27,160 bases of DNA from Halothece sp964463655 (GTDB taxonomy: Bacteria > Cyanobacteriota > Cyanobacteriia > Cyanobacteriales > Rubidibacteraceae). The stretch is from the NCBI GenBank assembly GCA_964463655.1, contig CAYXDG010000046.1, forward strand, positions 1 through 27,160, written 5' to 3'. Below the pieces are notes generated by a model. That model saw only the letters and a list, made by a program, of their open reading frames with translations, ran no database searches and was not told the origin of the DNA. Each line of letters opens with the position of its first letter. Within the stretch, counting starts at the first letter, position 1. Shown here one piece after another: positions 1 through 6,906 of this stretch. A program made the position numbers and the translations under genes.

Positions 1-20
1 AGGGTTAGGGGGGATAATAG
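1..20. repeat. Partial copy of the CCCCCC/GGGGGG palindromic repeat
   Basis: The window opens with GTTAGGGGGGATAATA, the same as the right half of the repeat copies at 22894-22926 and 27008-27046 (the latter read on the minus strand). The palindromic half lies before the window. It sits just downstream of the thioredoxin-like gene, which ends at 26 on the minus strand. Confidence 0.6.
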
Positions 21-25
21 GGGAG

Positions 26-268
26 TTACCCTTTCAAGTAGGGTTGAATTTCCTCAGCACTCAACACTTTTCCCTGTGTCACCACTTGATCATTAATAAC
101 CAAAGCTGGTGTTTTCATCACTCCTCGTTCTGCAATTTGCATCGGGTCAGTGGTATGGGAAACGTCTCCCTCTAAACTGAGATTAGTCAGCGCAGCTTTC
201 ACATTCGCTTCCAGTTGCTGACACTTTTTACAGCCTGTTCCTAATACTTCTGCTTTAATACTACTCAT
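26..268 (-). CDS. Thioredoxin-like small redox protein (redox-active disulfide protein 2 family)
   Basis: An 80-residue cytosolic protein with an N-terminal redox motif, GTGCKKC (C13 and C16), followed by a compact thioredoxin fold with a cis-proline region near 'KTPAL' (about residues 52-56). The length and the CxxC after the first beta strand fit the thioredoxin_3 / redox-active disulfide protein 2 family, which is often found beside sulfur or arsenic genes. The start has a purine-rich ribosome site (AAGAGGA) on the minus strand. It follows the MerR gene after a 64-bp gap holding a MerR-type promoter, so it may be the direct target of that regulator. A role in passing electrons or persulfide sulfur with the TrxR-like flavoprotein at 801-1805 is inference from context. 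Confidence 0.8.
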   Translation of the reverse strand: MSSIKAEVLGTGCKKCQQLEANVKAALTNLSLEGDVSHTTDPMQIAERGVMKTPALVINDQVVTQGKVLSAEEIQPYLKG

Positions 269-304
269 GGTTCTGATTCCTCTTTTTAATCACTCATTAA
301 TTAG

Positions 305-336
305 AGAGTAATCCCTATACTGTGGTATAAGGTCAA
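305..336 (-). promoter_or_regulatory. MerR-type promoter/operator for the thioredoxin-like gene
   Basis: Read on the minus strand, TTGACC (336-331) and TACTCT (310-305) form -35 and -10 boxes separated by 20 bp, the stretched spacer typical of MerR-activated promoters. The spacer holds an imperfect dyad, CCTTATAC facing GTATAGG. The -35 box overlaps the stop codon of the MerR gene. The -10 box is 37 bp from the ATG of the gene it should drive. Confidence 0.55.
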
Positions 337-749
337 GGGGTTTCGGAAAATTCATCGAAGACAATACATTCACGATCTTGATCAAGGTTGGTTTCACAGC
401 GTTTTAATAAAGGGAGAAGTTCCTCTCGTAGTTGGGAATACCGACGAATGGTTTGGTCAATCTCTGTAATCTTTTGCTGTAATCGCTCGTAAACTGCTTC
501 ACAAGTTAACGACTCGCCTGCTTTTAAAGCTAAAATCTCTTTGATTTCCTCTAAAGTCAGCCCTAAAGATTTGACTCGAATAATGAACGATAAGCGTTCG
601 ATATCTTCTTGACTATAGAGACGATAACCTGCTTTACTGCGTTGTGGTGGCGGAATTAGGTCAATACGCTCGTAAAAATAAAGAGTTTGGGGATTAATCC
701 CTAACTGCTGAGAAACTTGGCTAATTTTGAATATTTTTTGATTCGCCAT
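333..749 (-). CDS. MerR-family transcriptional regulator, heavy-metal/thiol-sensing type
   Basis: A 138-residue DNA-binding regulator. The N-terminal winged helix has the family pattern 'GINPQTLYFYERIDLIPPP' and 'GYRLYSQEDI' (about residues 17-50), followed by a long dimerisation helix and a C-terminal effector segment. C83, C118 and C128 fall close to the three metal-binding cysteines of MerR (82, 117, 126), so a soft metal or a thiol/persulfide is a reasonable ligand; which one cannot be read from sequence. It lies between the flavoprotein and the thioredoxin-like gene on the same strand. A stretched-spacer promoter overlaps its stop codon and points at the thioredoxin-like gene, the likely target. 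The start at 749 has no close Shine-Dalgarno; an AAGGAG lies over 20 bases upstream. Confidence 0.85.
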   Translation of the reverse strand: MANQKIFKISQVSQQLGINPQTLYFYERIDLIPPPQRSKAGYRLYSQEDIERLSFIIRVKSLGLTLEEIKEILALKAGESLTCEAVYERLQQKITEIDQTIRRYSQLREELLPLLKRCETNLDQDRECIVFDEFSETP

Positions 750-800
750 TTAAGCATTGATTTTCGGTTACTCCTTATTACAGTACACAATTAAACCGAC

Positions 801-1805
801 TCACTTAATTTCATGAGCAAATAAATTCTCTTCCCAGCGACGGGGAGGGGTTGCGTTGCGAATGTCGCGCCAGATTTGAGTTGCAGCTAATGCGCCATCC
901 CCAGCAGCGACAACGACTTGGTTTAACCCGACTTTCAAGTCACCGATGGCGAAAATGCGATCGTGAGACGTGCGTCCCATTTTGTCGGTAATCAGGTTAT
1001 TCCCTTTATAATCAAGGTCGAAACGGTGTAGATAGTCATTGTGATATTTTGATCCCATTGAGATTAAACCTGTTTCCAATTCAATGACAGAACCGTCGGT
1101 CAATTCTACTCCTGTCATCTGATGGTTTTCGCCGAGAAATTGCTTAATCGGGGTTTCTACGATGGGATAGCCATGATCTTCGAGTTTTTGTCGCAATTCT
1201 GGTCTAATTTCAAACATCCCATGAGTAAAGATGGTGATGTAAGGGGTAAACCAGCTTAAATTAAAGACCATTTCTTCAATACTGGCTTCACTTCCCGCAA
1301 GGAAACCGCATTTTTTATCGGTCATTTCATAACCATCACAGACCATGCAAACGTGCAGATTATATCCTGCATACTCATAAACATTCTGCATATCGTCTAG
1401 GGGTGGAAGTTGGTCGATAATGCCACTAGCAACAATGATATACTTCGATCGCAGCACAGGATACACACTATTATTGCGTCCGACTTTGGTTGTCACGGCG
1501 AAGGTTTCCCCTTCATCGACCACATCTTCTACAAAGCCATTCAGGAAATCTCCATCTAAAGATAGGAAATGCTCTTTTCCTCGTTTCAAGAGTTCACTCC
1601 CTGGAGTATCGGGAGGTAAACCGAGATAGTTGTGTAACTCCTGCATCCAATACGATCGCGCTTTTCCTTTATCAATGATCAGGCTAGAAAGATTATACCG
1701 TTGCAAGTAAATCCCTGCGGATAATCCTCCAGCACCGCCACCGACGACGATCGTATCGTAAATATAATCTTGTCGCTGGTCTAAATTTTTGCGACTAATC
1801 TGCAT
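801..1805 (-). CDS. Thioredoxin-reductase-like NAD(P)/FAD-dependent oxidoreductase
   Basis: A 334-residue flavoprotein of the thioredoxin reductase fold. The N-terminal FAD motif is VGGGAGG (about 21-27), and the C-terminal FAD segment is 'AIGDLKVGLNQVVVAAGDGA'. The redox pair is CMVCDG (C153, C156), matching CATCDG of classical TrxR, so disulfide chemistry is plausible. The second nucleotide-binding loop, 'GFLAGSEASIEE', departs from the usual GGGxSAxEEA of NADPH-dependent enzymes, so the electron donor is uncertain. A GGAGG ribosome site precedes the ATG at 1805. It sits in a leftward cluster with rhodanese, MerR and a small CxxC protein that could be its partner. Alternative: a diaphorase-like TrxR homologue with a different acceptor. 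Confidence 0.8.
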   Translation of the reverse strand: MQISRKNLDQRQDYIYDTIVVGGGAGGLSAGIYLQRYNLSSLIIDKGKARSYWMQELHNYLGLPPDTPGSELLKRGKEHFLSLDGDFLNGFVEDVVDEGETFAVTTKVGRNNSVYPVLRSKYIIVASGIIDQLPPLDDMQNVYEYAGYNLHVCMVCDGYEMTDKKCGFLAGSEASIEEMVFNLSWFTPYITIFTHGMFEIRPELRQKLEDHGYPIVETPIKQFLGENHQMTGVELTDGSVIELETGLISMGSKYHNDYLHRFDLDYKGNNLITDKMGRTSHDRIFAIGDLKVGLNQVVVAAGDGALAATQIWRDIRNATPPRRWEENLFAHEIK

Positions 1806-1820
1806 AATAATCCTCCAAAA

Positions 1821-1908
1821 TTAGTCATTTGTCATTGGTTATTAGTCATTGGTCATTAGTCATTAGTCATTAGTCATTAGTCATTGGTTATTGGTTATTG
1901 GTCATTAG
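1821..1908. repeat. Heptameric tandem repeat, ATTAGTC/ATTGGTC type
   Basis: About twelve 7-base units alternate among ATTAGTC, ATTGGTC and ATTGGTT in an intergenic tract between the rhodanese and flavoprotein genes. The 7-bp period fits the short tandemly repeated sequences known from cyanobacteria. Confidence 0.85.
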
Positions 1909-1929
1909 GAAAACTGATCTCTTAGTTCC

Positions 1930-1980
1930 CACAAACGACAAAGGACAAACGACAAAGGACAAACGACAAACGACAAACGA
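1930..1980. repeat. Heptameric tandem repeat, ACAAACG/ACAAAGG type
   Basis: Seven units of ACAAACG or ACAAAGG run up to the stop codon of the rhodanese gene. They share the 7-bp period of the neighbouring tract at 1821-1908 but not its sequence, so two different heptamers are stacked in one 175-bp gap. Confidence 0.85.
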
Positions 1981-2349
1981 TTACTTACTGGTGGGAAGAC
2001 CTTTCTGTTGCCACTCCATCATTCCCCCTGTGATGTTATAAACCTTTTGAAAACCAGCTTTAATTAGTTGTTTCGCTGCGATCGGGCTGCGATGAGACGT
2101 TAAGCAAATCACAGCAACAGGCTGATCTTTTGGTAGTTCCCGAAACCATTTTGGTAGCAACAACTGTCTTAACCCTGGAATCATGCCAAAGGAAAGGCGA
2201 AAGAGGCTTAAGTTCACTGCTTGGGGTGCATGACCCGTCTTGTATTCAAAAATTGTCCGCACATCAATTAATTTTGGAGGACGAGCCATTTGTTGATACT
2301 GCTTCGGTGAAATTTGTCGCACGGTTGGTTGTGCTGATGCTGTAACCAT
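1981..2349 (-). CDS. Rhodanese-like sulfurtransferase, single domain
   Basis: A 122-residue single rhodanese domain. The N-terminal part carries 'KLIDVRTIFEYKTGHAPQAVN', the usual substrate-side pattern. The active-site loop is CLTSHRS with C82 as the persulfide-carrying cysteine, followed by 'KVYNITGGMMEWQQKGLP'. An insert with 'MIPGLRQLLLPKWFREL' (about 56-72) precedes the catalytic strand, so the domain may lie near the membrane. A GAGGAG ribosome site precedes the ATG at 2349. It lies 32 bp after the DUF2892 gene on the same strand; rhodanese-DUF2892 pairs recall YgaP, where both are fused. It likely handles sulfane sulfur made by the divergent sulfide:quinone oxidoreductase. Confidence 0.88.
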   Translation of the reverse strand: MVTASAQPTVRQISPKQYQQMARPPKLIDVRTIFEYKTGHAPQAVNLSLFRLSFGMIPGLRQLLLPKWFRELPKDQPVAVICLTSHRSPIAAKQLIKAGFQKVYNITGGMMEWQQKGLPTSK

Positions 2350-2381
2350 ATAATTTTCTCCTCAAGAATAAACGAAGGGAT

Positions 2382-2585
2382 TTATTGTGTTCGACAAGTC
2401 TTCCAACCGAAAATGCTGTAAATGGGACAAGTCCCAACAAGTGCGGTTAATGTCGGAATCGCCGCTGCAACGCTTAAGATTACGCCAGTGCTGCTGCCGC
2501 TATAAGTGTTCATTCCCAGAAATAGCAATACTCCAGCTAAACCCAAGCGTAAAATTCGGTCTAAGAAACCAACGTTATGAGACAT
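2382..2585 (-). CDS. DUF2892 (YgaP-like) small membrane protein
   Basis: A 67-residue protein with two predicted transmembrane helices (about 10-25 and 33-52) joined by a short polar turn, and the family pattern 'MSHNVGFLDRILRLGLAG' at the start and 'TCPIYSIFGWKTC' near the end. DUF2892 occurs alone or as the membrane part of YgaP-type rhodaneses. Cysteines near the C-terminus are conserved in many members. The ribosome site GGAGGA precedes the ATG at 2585. It is first in the leftward set and is served by the TTGACT/TATATT promoter at 2653-2625. Its role here is probably to anchor or assist sulfur transfer at the membrane; that is inference. Confidence 0.85.
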   Translation of the reverse strand: MSHNVGFLDRILRLGLAGVLLFLGMNTYSGSSTGVILSVAAAIPTLTALVGTCPIYSIFGWKTCRTQ

Positions 2586-2624
2586 CGTGCTTGATCCTCC
2601 GTTGTTTGTTTCGCTTCATATACA

Positions 2625-2653
2625 AATATATGACTAATTAGTGATTTAGTCAA
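2625..2653 (-). promoter_or_regulatory. Leftward sulfide-island promoter overlapping an ArsR-like box
   Basis: On the minus strand TTGACT (2653-2648) and TATATT (2630-2625) are 17 bp apart, a near-consensus sigma-70 promoter for DUF2892 and rhodanese. The 18-bp box AATATATGACTAATTAGT at 2625-2642 covers the -10 box and part of the spacer, and contains the perfect palindrome ACTAATTAGT. The box recurs at 2687-2704. Confidence 0.6.
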
Positions 2654-2656
2654 GTG

Positions 2657-2704
2657 TTGAACTTAAATAATTTTCGTGCTACTGTGAATATATGACCAAA
2701 TAGT
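2657..2704 (+). promoter_or_regulatory. Rightward SQR promoter with second ArsR-like box
   Basis: TTGAAC (2657-2662) and TACTGT (2680-2685), 17 bp apart, form a possible promoter for the SQR operon. The box AATATATGACCAAATAGT at 2687-2704 covers the expected transcription start and matches the box at 2625-2642 in 16 of 18 positions. It is a likely site for the ArsR protein encoded second in this operon. Confidence 0.5.
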
Positions 2705-2730
2705 AGTATAAACAAAAGGATTTATAAGAT

Positions 2731-4044
2731 ATGGCACATATCGTTATCGTCGGCGCGGGATTTGGCGGGCTTTCCGCAGCCTATGAACTCAAACATTTTT
2801 TACACGGCAAGCATGAGATCACCTTAATCTCCGATGAACCCAACTTTACCTTTATTCCCTCTCTCCCTTGGGTTGCGTTTAACCTGAGACGCTTAGATGA
2901 AGTCCAACTGCCAGTTGAACCCTTGTTAAAACGAAAAGGGATTCATTGGCAACAGGGGAAAGTCACCGCCCTTGACCCAGACCAAAAACGAGTGAGTGTG
3001 GGAAAAGACATTACCTTTGAATATGATTATCTCGTCATTGCTACTGGTGCATCCTTGGCGTATCATTTAATGCCAGGATTGGGACCAGAAGAAGGTTATA
3101 CGCAATCGGTTTGTAGTCCTCATCATGCAGAAATGGCTCGTGATGCTTGGAATGAGTTTTTAGAAAATCCAGGTCCATTGCTAGTGGGGGCGGTTCCAGG
3201 GGCGAGTTGTATGGGACCTGCTTACGAATTTGCCTTGTTAGCAGAGTTTGTGTTGCGGAAAAAAGGAAAACGCAAAGATGTTCCCATTACCTTTATCAGC
3301 CCAGAACCTTACTTGGGACATTTAGGAATTGGGGGAATGGCAAACTCTGGGCAATTGGTCACGGAACTGATGAAACAGCGCAAGATTGATTGGGTAGAAA
3401 ATGCCGAAATTGCTGAAATTAAAGAAGACCAGATCAAATTAACTGATGGTCGGGAGTTTCCGTTTAAATACTCCATGTTTTTACCGCCTTTTCAGGGCGC
3501 ACAATTCTTAAAAGATGTCCCTGGATTAACCGACGAAAAAGGATTTTTACCTGTTTTGAACACCTATCAACATCCTGAATATCCTTCTATCTATAGCGCG
3601 GGAGTGGTGACTCAATTGGCTGCTCCCGAAACCACAGAGATTCCTCTCGGTGCGCCGAAAACGGGTCAAATGACCGAATCTATGGCAATGGCGATCGCGC
3701 ACAATATCGCACGAGAATTGGGGGAAATCAAAGCACCTGCTGTGAAACCGAGTTTAGAGGCGATTTGTATGGCAGATTTTGGCGATACAGGCATTATCTT
3801 TATTGCTGCGCCTGTTGTCCCTGATCCTGATATTGGTCATCGTCGCCATGCTACTGCATTAAGAGGAGTTTGGGTAAATTGGGCAAAACAAGCCTTTGAA
3901 TGGTATTTCCTGCTTAAAATGCGCTTTGGCACCGCCGTTCCTTGGTTTGAAAAGCTAGGACTGTTTTTATTACGGTTATCCTTGGTCACTCCCATCCCCG
4001 AAACCCAAAACCAGGAGAAGGATTTAAAGACAGTCAAAGGATAA
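2731..4044 (+). CDS. sqr: Sulfide:quinone oxidoreductase
   Basis: A 437-residue flavoprotein that would oxidise sulfide to polysulfide or persulfide and pass electrons to membrane quinone. The FAD motif VGAGFGG is at residues 7-13, and 'YLVIATGA' near 100-107 is the second FAD-contact strand. Cysteines C128, C160 and C346 match the number and approximate spacing of the three catalytic cysteines of known SQRs (128, 160 and 356 in the Acidithiobacillus enzyme). The C-terminal part (about 385-425) has amphipathic or hydrophobic stretches, as expected for a monotopic membrane enzyme. The ribosome site AAGGA lies about 10 bases before the ATG. It is followed 3 bp later by an ArsR gene, and diverges from rhodanese/DUF2892. 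Another NDH-2-like flavoprotein is possible but the cysteines and context argue for SQR. Confidence 0.87.
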   Translation: MAHIVIVGAGFGGLSAAYELKHFLHGKHEITLISDEPNFTFIPSLPWVAFNLRRLDEVQLPVEPLLKRKGIHWQQGKVTALDPDQKRVSVGKDITFEYDYLVIATGASLAYHLMPGLGPEEGYTQSVCSPHHAEMARDAWNEFLENPGPLLVGAVPGASCMGPAYEFALLAEFVLRKKGKRKDVPITFISPEPYLGHLGIGGMANSGQLVTELMKQRKIDWVENAEIAEIKEDQIKLTDGREFPFKYSMFLPPFQGAQFLKDVPGLTDEKGFLPVLNTYQHPEYPSIYSAGVVTQLAAPETTEIPLGAPKTGQMTESMAMAIAHNIARELGEIKAPAVKPSLEAICMADFGDTGIIFIAAPVVPDPDIGHRRHATALRGVWVNWAKQAFEWYFLLKMRFGTAVPWFEKLGLFLLRLSLVTPIPETQNQEKDLKTVKG

Positions 4045-4047
4045 GTC

Positions 4048-4323
4048 ATGAATGATGTTGTGACAGTGGATCGCTATGAGTTTCTTGCAAACCGCTTTAA
4101 GTTATTGAGCGAACCCACACGGCTGCGAATTTTAGAAGTGATTTGTGATGAGGAACTGAAAGTGAGTGAAATTTGTGAACGGACAGGGTTACAGCAAGCA
4201 AACGCCTCGAAACAGTTGCAGTTGCTAAAAACGGCGGGTGTGGTTGCTTGTCGGCGAGTGGGAACGTCTCGCTATTATCGTGTGATTGATCAGGAGCTTT
4301 TGCAGTTATGCGATCGCGCTTAG
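4048..4323 (+). CDS. ArsR-family repressor, candidate sulfide/persulfide sensor
   Basis: A 91-residue winged-helix repressor. 'LLSEPTRLRILEVI' (about 19-32) and 'GLQQANASKQLQLLKTAGVV' (recognition helix, about 47-66) are the ArsR signature, followed by the wing 'RRVGTSRYYRV'. Cysteines are at 33, 43, 68 and 88. It lacks the ELCVC metal site of classical ArsR. C43 (helix 3) and C88 (C-terminal helix) sit where the two reactive cysteines of SqrR/BigR-type persulfide sensors lie, so it may sense sulfane sulfur; this assignment is inference. It starts 3 bp after sqr. Two 18-bp boxes in the divergent promoter region are its likely operators, which would place sqr, arsR, DUF2892 and rhodanese under one repressor. 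Confidence 0.85.
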   Translation: MNDVVTVDRYEFLANRFKLLSEPTRLRILEVICDEELKVSEICERTGLQQANASKQLQLLKTAGVVACRRVGTSRYYRVIDQELLQLCDRA

Positions 4324-4351
4324 TTGGCAAGGAGAGAAGAGAGGAACCAAG

Positions 4352-5731
4352 ATGACAAATACATTATCAATGAATCAACTCGCACAGAAAAAACGCTTAC
4401 TGGGAGTAACCAGTTTAATGATTCTCCTCGCAGGAGGGGGGATTTGGGGCTTAAATGCGATTGTCAAACCCAATTTTGCTGCTTCCCAAACGAGTGAGGA
4501 AACAGAAACGGTGAAAGTTCCTGTGGATACAACCACCGTCGGCTATGAAACGATACGGCGCGATCGCGTTTTAACGGGAAGTGTCACCGCTCAAAAATCA
4601 GCAACGCTCACCACTCGCGTTAATGGCATTATTGAACAAATTTTGGTGGAAGAAGGCGATCGAGTGCAAAAAGGCGATCTCATTGCTAGAGTAGATGTTC
4701 GTGATCTGCAAGCACAAACGAATCAAGCGCAAGCTAATCTGTCTCAAGCTCGGTCTGTGGTTAATTCCGCGCGATCGGCTTATTTAGCGGCTCAATCCCA
4801 AAAACGTCAAGCTGAGGCGCAAATACAAGAAGCACAAGGGGAATTAGAGGAAGAGAAAGCCGAATTAAATGATGCTCAACTGCACCAAAAACGGATGAAA
4901 ATGCTCTATGAAAACGGTGCGGTGAGTGAATCCCGTCTCGATGAAGCCAACGCTCGTTTAGCCAGTAGTCAAGCGCGTATGGAACAAATTAAGGCAAACA
5001 TTCGACAAGCGGAAAGTGGGGTGGAACAAGCGCAAGCCCAGATGGAGCAAGCACAGAGTAGTATTGAACAGGCTCAAGCAGGTGTTGAACAAGCCCAAGC
5101 CACCCTCGAAAAAAGTGATGCTGATCTAGACTATGGACAACTGAAAGCACCTTTTAACGGTATTATTACCAAAAAACAAGCTCACGAAGGGGCGATGGCG
5201 GGAGCAATGGCGGGATTTGGACAGCCCATTGTCACCATTGAAACGGTGGATGATCTAGAGTTTACAGTTTCTGTTCCTGAATCTCTTCTCGGAGAAATTG
5301 CAGTGGGTGAAAGAGTGGCGATCGAAATCGGTGCAATTGGGCGAAAAATTGGCGGTGAGATTAAACAAATTGTCCCCAGTGCTGATGCCAAATCTCGTAA
5401 CTTTATAGTGAAAGTTGCGCTCGATGCGCGAAGCGCACGGTCTGACGACCTACGTGACAACAAAATCATTTCTGGAATGTTTGGTCGTCTTGCTATTTCC
5501 ACCCAAGAAAAAGGCGGTTTAATGATTCCAGAATCAGCAATTGTTGAACGCTTTGGCATTACTGGGGTTTATCGCGTTGTCGATAACCAAGCACAATTTA
5601 CGACAGTAACTCTTGGCAGCCAACAAGGGGATCAAATGCAAGTTCATTCGGGGTTAGAAGCAGGAGACACCATTATTTTAAACCCGTCTTCTGAAGTGAA
5701 AGATGGAAGCGCGATCGCGGTAAAAAAGTGA
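4352..5731 (+). CDS. RND efflux periplasmic adaptor (HlyD/AcrA family membrane fusion protein)
   Basis: A 459-residue adaptor, starting at 4352 behind a GAGG ribosome site, 28 bp after arsR. An N-terminal membrane anchor (about 15-38) is followed by a barrel/lipoyl part ('TARVNGIIEQILVEEGDRVQKGD'-like, about 80-115), a long Ala/Gln-rich coiled coil (about 120-260) and a second lipoyl and beta-barrel part ending in 'VKDGSAIAVKK'. Such adaptors link an RND pump to an outer-membrane channel, but no pump follows: the next genes are hicB and a broken hicA on the other strand. An extra segment, 'DARSARSDDLRD', encoded by two small DNA hairpins at 5425-5450, lies in the second barrel. Substrate unknown; the sqr operon position suggests sulfide or metalloid stress. 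Confidence 0.85.
   Translation: MTNTLSMNQLAQKKRLLGVTSLMILLAGGGIWGLNAIVKPNFAASQTSEETETVKVPVDTTTVGYETIRRDRVLTGSVTAQKSATLTTRVNGIIEQILVEEGDRVQKGDLIARVDVRDLQAQTNQAQANLSQARSVVNSARSAYLAAQSQKRQAEAQIQEAQGELEEEKAELNDAQLHQKRMKMLYENGAVSESRLDEANARLASSQARMEQIKANIRQAESGVEQAQAQMEQAQSSIEQAQAGVEQAQATLEKSDADLDYGQLKAPFNGIITKKQAHEGAMAGAMAGFGQPIVTIETVDDLEFTVSVPESLLGEIAVGERVAIEIGAIGRKIGGEIKQIVPSADAKSRNFIVKVALDARSARSDDLRDNKIISGMFGRLAISTQEKGGLMIPESAIVERFGITGVYRVVDNQAQFTTVTLGSQQGDQMQVHSGLEAGDTIILNPSSEVKDGSAIAVKK
5425..5456 (+). repeat. In-frame double-hairpin repeat inside the HlyD gene
   Basis: TGCGC-GAA-GCGCA (5425-5437) and GGTC-TGAC-GACC (5439-5450) are two adjacent perfect hairpins, ending in GACCTACGTG (5447-5456). 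The reverse complement CACGTAGGTC recurs at 5734-5743, three bases after the gene's stop codon. The hairpins add about 10 residues, in frame, to the adaptor. This looks like a small palindromic repeat inserted in a coding region. Confidence 0.5.
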
Positions 5732-5770
5732 AGCACGTAGGTCTTAAACCGAGCCTTAGAGCATCGCAAG

Positions 5771-5927
5771 TTAGTTTTCTCCCAGACTCAGTTGTTTGCG
5801 AATTAAACGGCACAAACTATCCTTAATTTCATTATGACGTGGGATGGGAGCTTTACTTCCCGTCACTGGGTTACGGTAACACACAACCCGCTTTTTCCAG
5901 TTCACGAACAAATTGCTGGCGCTTCAT
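5771..5927 (-). pseudogene. hicA: hicA toxin remnant, internal deletion with frameshift
   Basis: The ATG at 5927 overlaps the hicB stop as ATGA. It reads MKRQQFVRELEKAGCVLP and then meets a TAA at 5871. From 5875 another frame reads RNPVTGSKAPIPRHNEIKD and on to '...LIRKQLSLGEN', stopping at 5771. Together these are the N- and C-terminal parts of a HicA mRNA interferase; the roughly ten residues between them, which in the family include the R-H-G-G-S-H stretch with the catalytic histidine, are missing. The lost length is not a multiple of three, hence the frameshift. The toxin cannot be active as written. A sequencing error cannot explain the loss of about 30 bases, though it could in principle be an assembly fault. 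Confidence 0.85.
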
Positions 5928-6133
5928 ATATCAAGGACAAGTTTTTTGGTTTTGACCTTTGCTGGGGCTGGTTCTTCGTCTATCGTCATCAGTTTATAGG
6001 CATCCCGTATGTTTTCTTCTAATTCTTCAAGGGTTTCCCCTTGGCTGAACACACCAGGAATCCCTTTTAAATTTAAACGCCCAACTAACCAACCATCATC
6101 ATGCCAATATTCCAATGTGAATGACTGTGGCAT
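5924..6133 (-). CDS. hicB: HicB-family antitoxin
   Basis: A 69-residue HicB antitoxin with the partial RNase-H-like fold of the family: 'FTLEYWHDDGWLVGRL' (about 5-20), 'GIPGVFSQGETLEELEENIRDAYKLM' (about 24-49) and a short charged C-terminal tail. The start at 6133 was chosen over upstream codons because GGGAGG precedes it. It lacks a separate DNA-binding domain, as in the short HicB form. It overlaps the hicA start by ATGA, the usual operon layout, but its toxin partner is broken, so it is an orphan that may still neutralise HicA toxins elsewhere in the genome. Confidence 0.85.
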   Translation of the reverse strand: MPQSFTLEYWHDDGWLVGRLNLKGIPGVFSQGETLEELEENIRDAYKLMTIDEEPAPAKVKTKKLVLDI

Positions 6134-6333
6134 ACTTCCTCCCAACTTTAAGCTGTACTTGTATTCTATCAAGAAGAACCAATTAAATCCCCCTTCTGAG
6201 ATTAAAAATGGCGTTAATTTTGCTAGTCTGTAGGCTGAGTAGAGGGAAGCGAAACTCAACATTTACAGTGACCAGTAAAAAAGAACAACGAACGAAGAAT
6301 CAATTATTAATCATCCATTATCGGAGATCAATC

Positions 6334-6906
6334 ATGATGCAATTACTATCCTTTTTATTAGCCCTGAGTCTGATTTTGCTGCCAATGAATCAGGCGAATG
6401 CTCAACCACAGCCAGAACAATTATCTGAAGCCATTCAAGAAATTGAATTTTTAGATAGAATGAGACAGAGCCTCGCTTCTACCCTTAAAGAAACGGATGA
6501 AAAACCAACTCTTGAAACGTTCAAACAAGTATGTAAACCAGTAGGAATGCGAGCCAAACAACTAAGCAAAAATAATCCTTGGGATGTGAAACAGGTTGCG
6601 GAAAAATACCGCAATCCCGCCCATGCACCCACCGCCAGAGAAGCCGTTGCGTTAAAAAAATTTGCCAACAATCCCGACTTATTTGGCTTTTGGGAAACAA
6701 CGGATCAGGAAACTTTCTACTATCGTAGAATTAATGTAGAAGCCACTTGTTTAAAATGTCACGGCGTAAAAGCAGAACGTCCTGATTTTGTGAAACAACG
6801 TTATCCTCAAGATAAGGCTTATAACTTTGAAGTAGGAGACTTGCGAGGGATGTATCGCGTTGTTCTTCCAGAAGTGAAACAAAAAATTCAAGCAGCTTTA
6901 AAGTGA
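6334..6906 (+). CDS. DUF3365 / Tll0287-like exported haem-motif protein
   Basis: A 190-residue exported protein. The signal peptide covers about 1-23 (hydrophobic 'LLSFLLALSLILL', cut after ANA). The mature part carries C67 and a CLKCH motif at 139-143, the CxxCH haem c attachment pattern, in the DUF3365 domain, followed by 'RPDFVKQRYPQDKAYNFEVGDLRGM'. Related cyanobacterial proteins bind a haem in a PAS-like fold and may act in redox sensing or photosynthetic electron flow. The start at 6334 has GGAG 8 bases upstream; a second ATG follows at 6337. No operon partner is seen: hicB diverges upstream and surE converges downstream. Confidence 0.8.
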   Translation: MMQLLSFLLALSLILLPMNQANAQPQPEQLSEAIQEIEFLDRMRQSLASTLKETDEKPTLETFKQVCKPVGMRAKQLSKNNPWDVKQVAEKYRNPAHAPTAREAVALKKFANNPDLFGFWETTDQETFYYRRINVEATCLKCHGVKAERPDFVKQRYPQDKAYNFEVGDLRGMYRVVLPEVKQKIQAALK

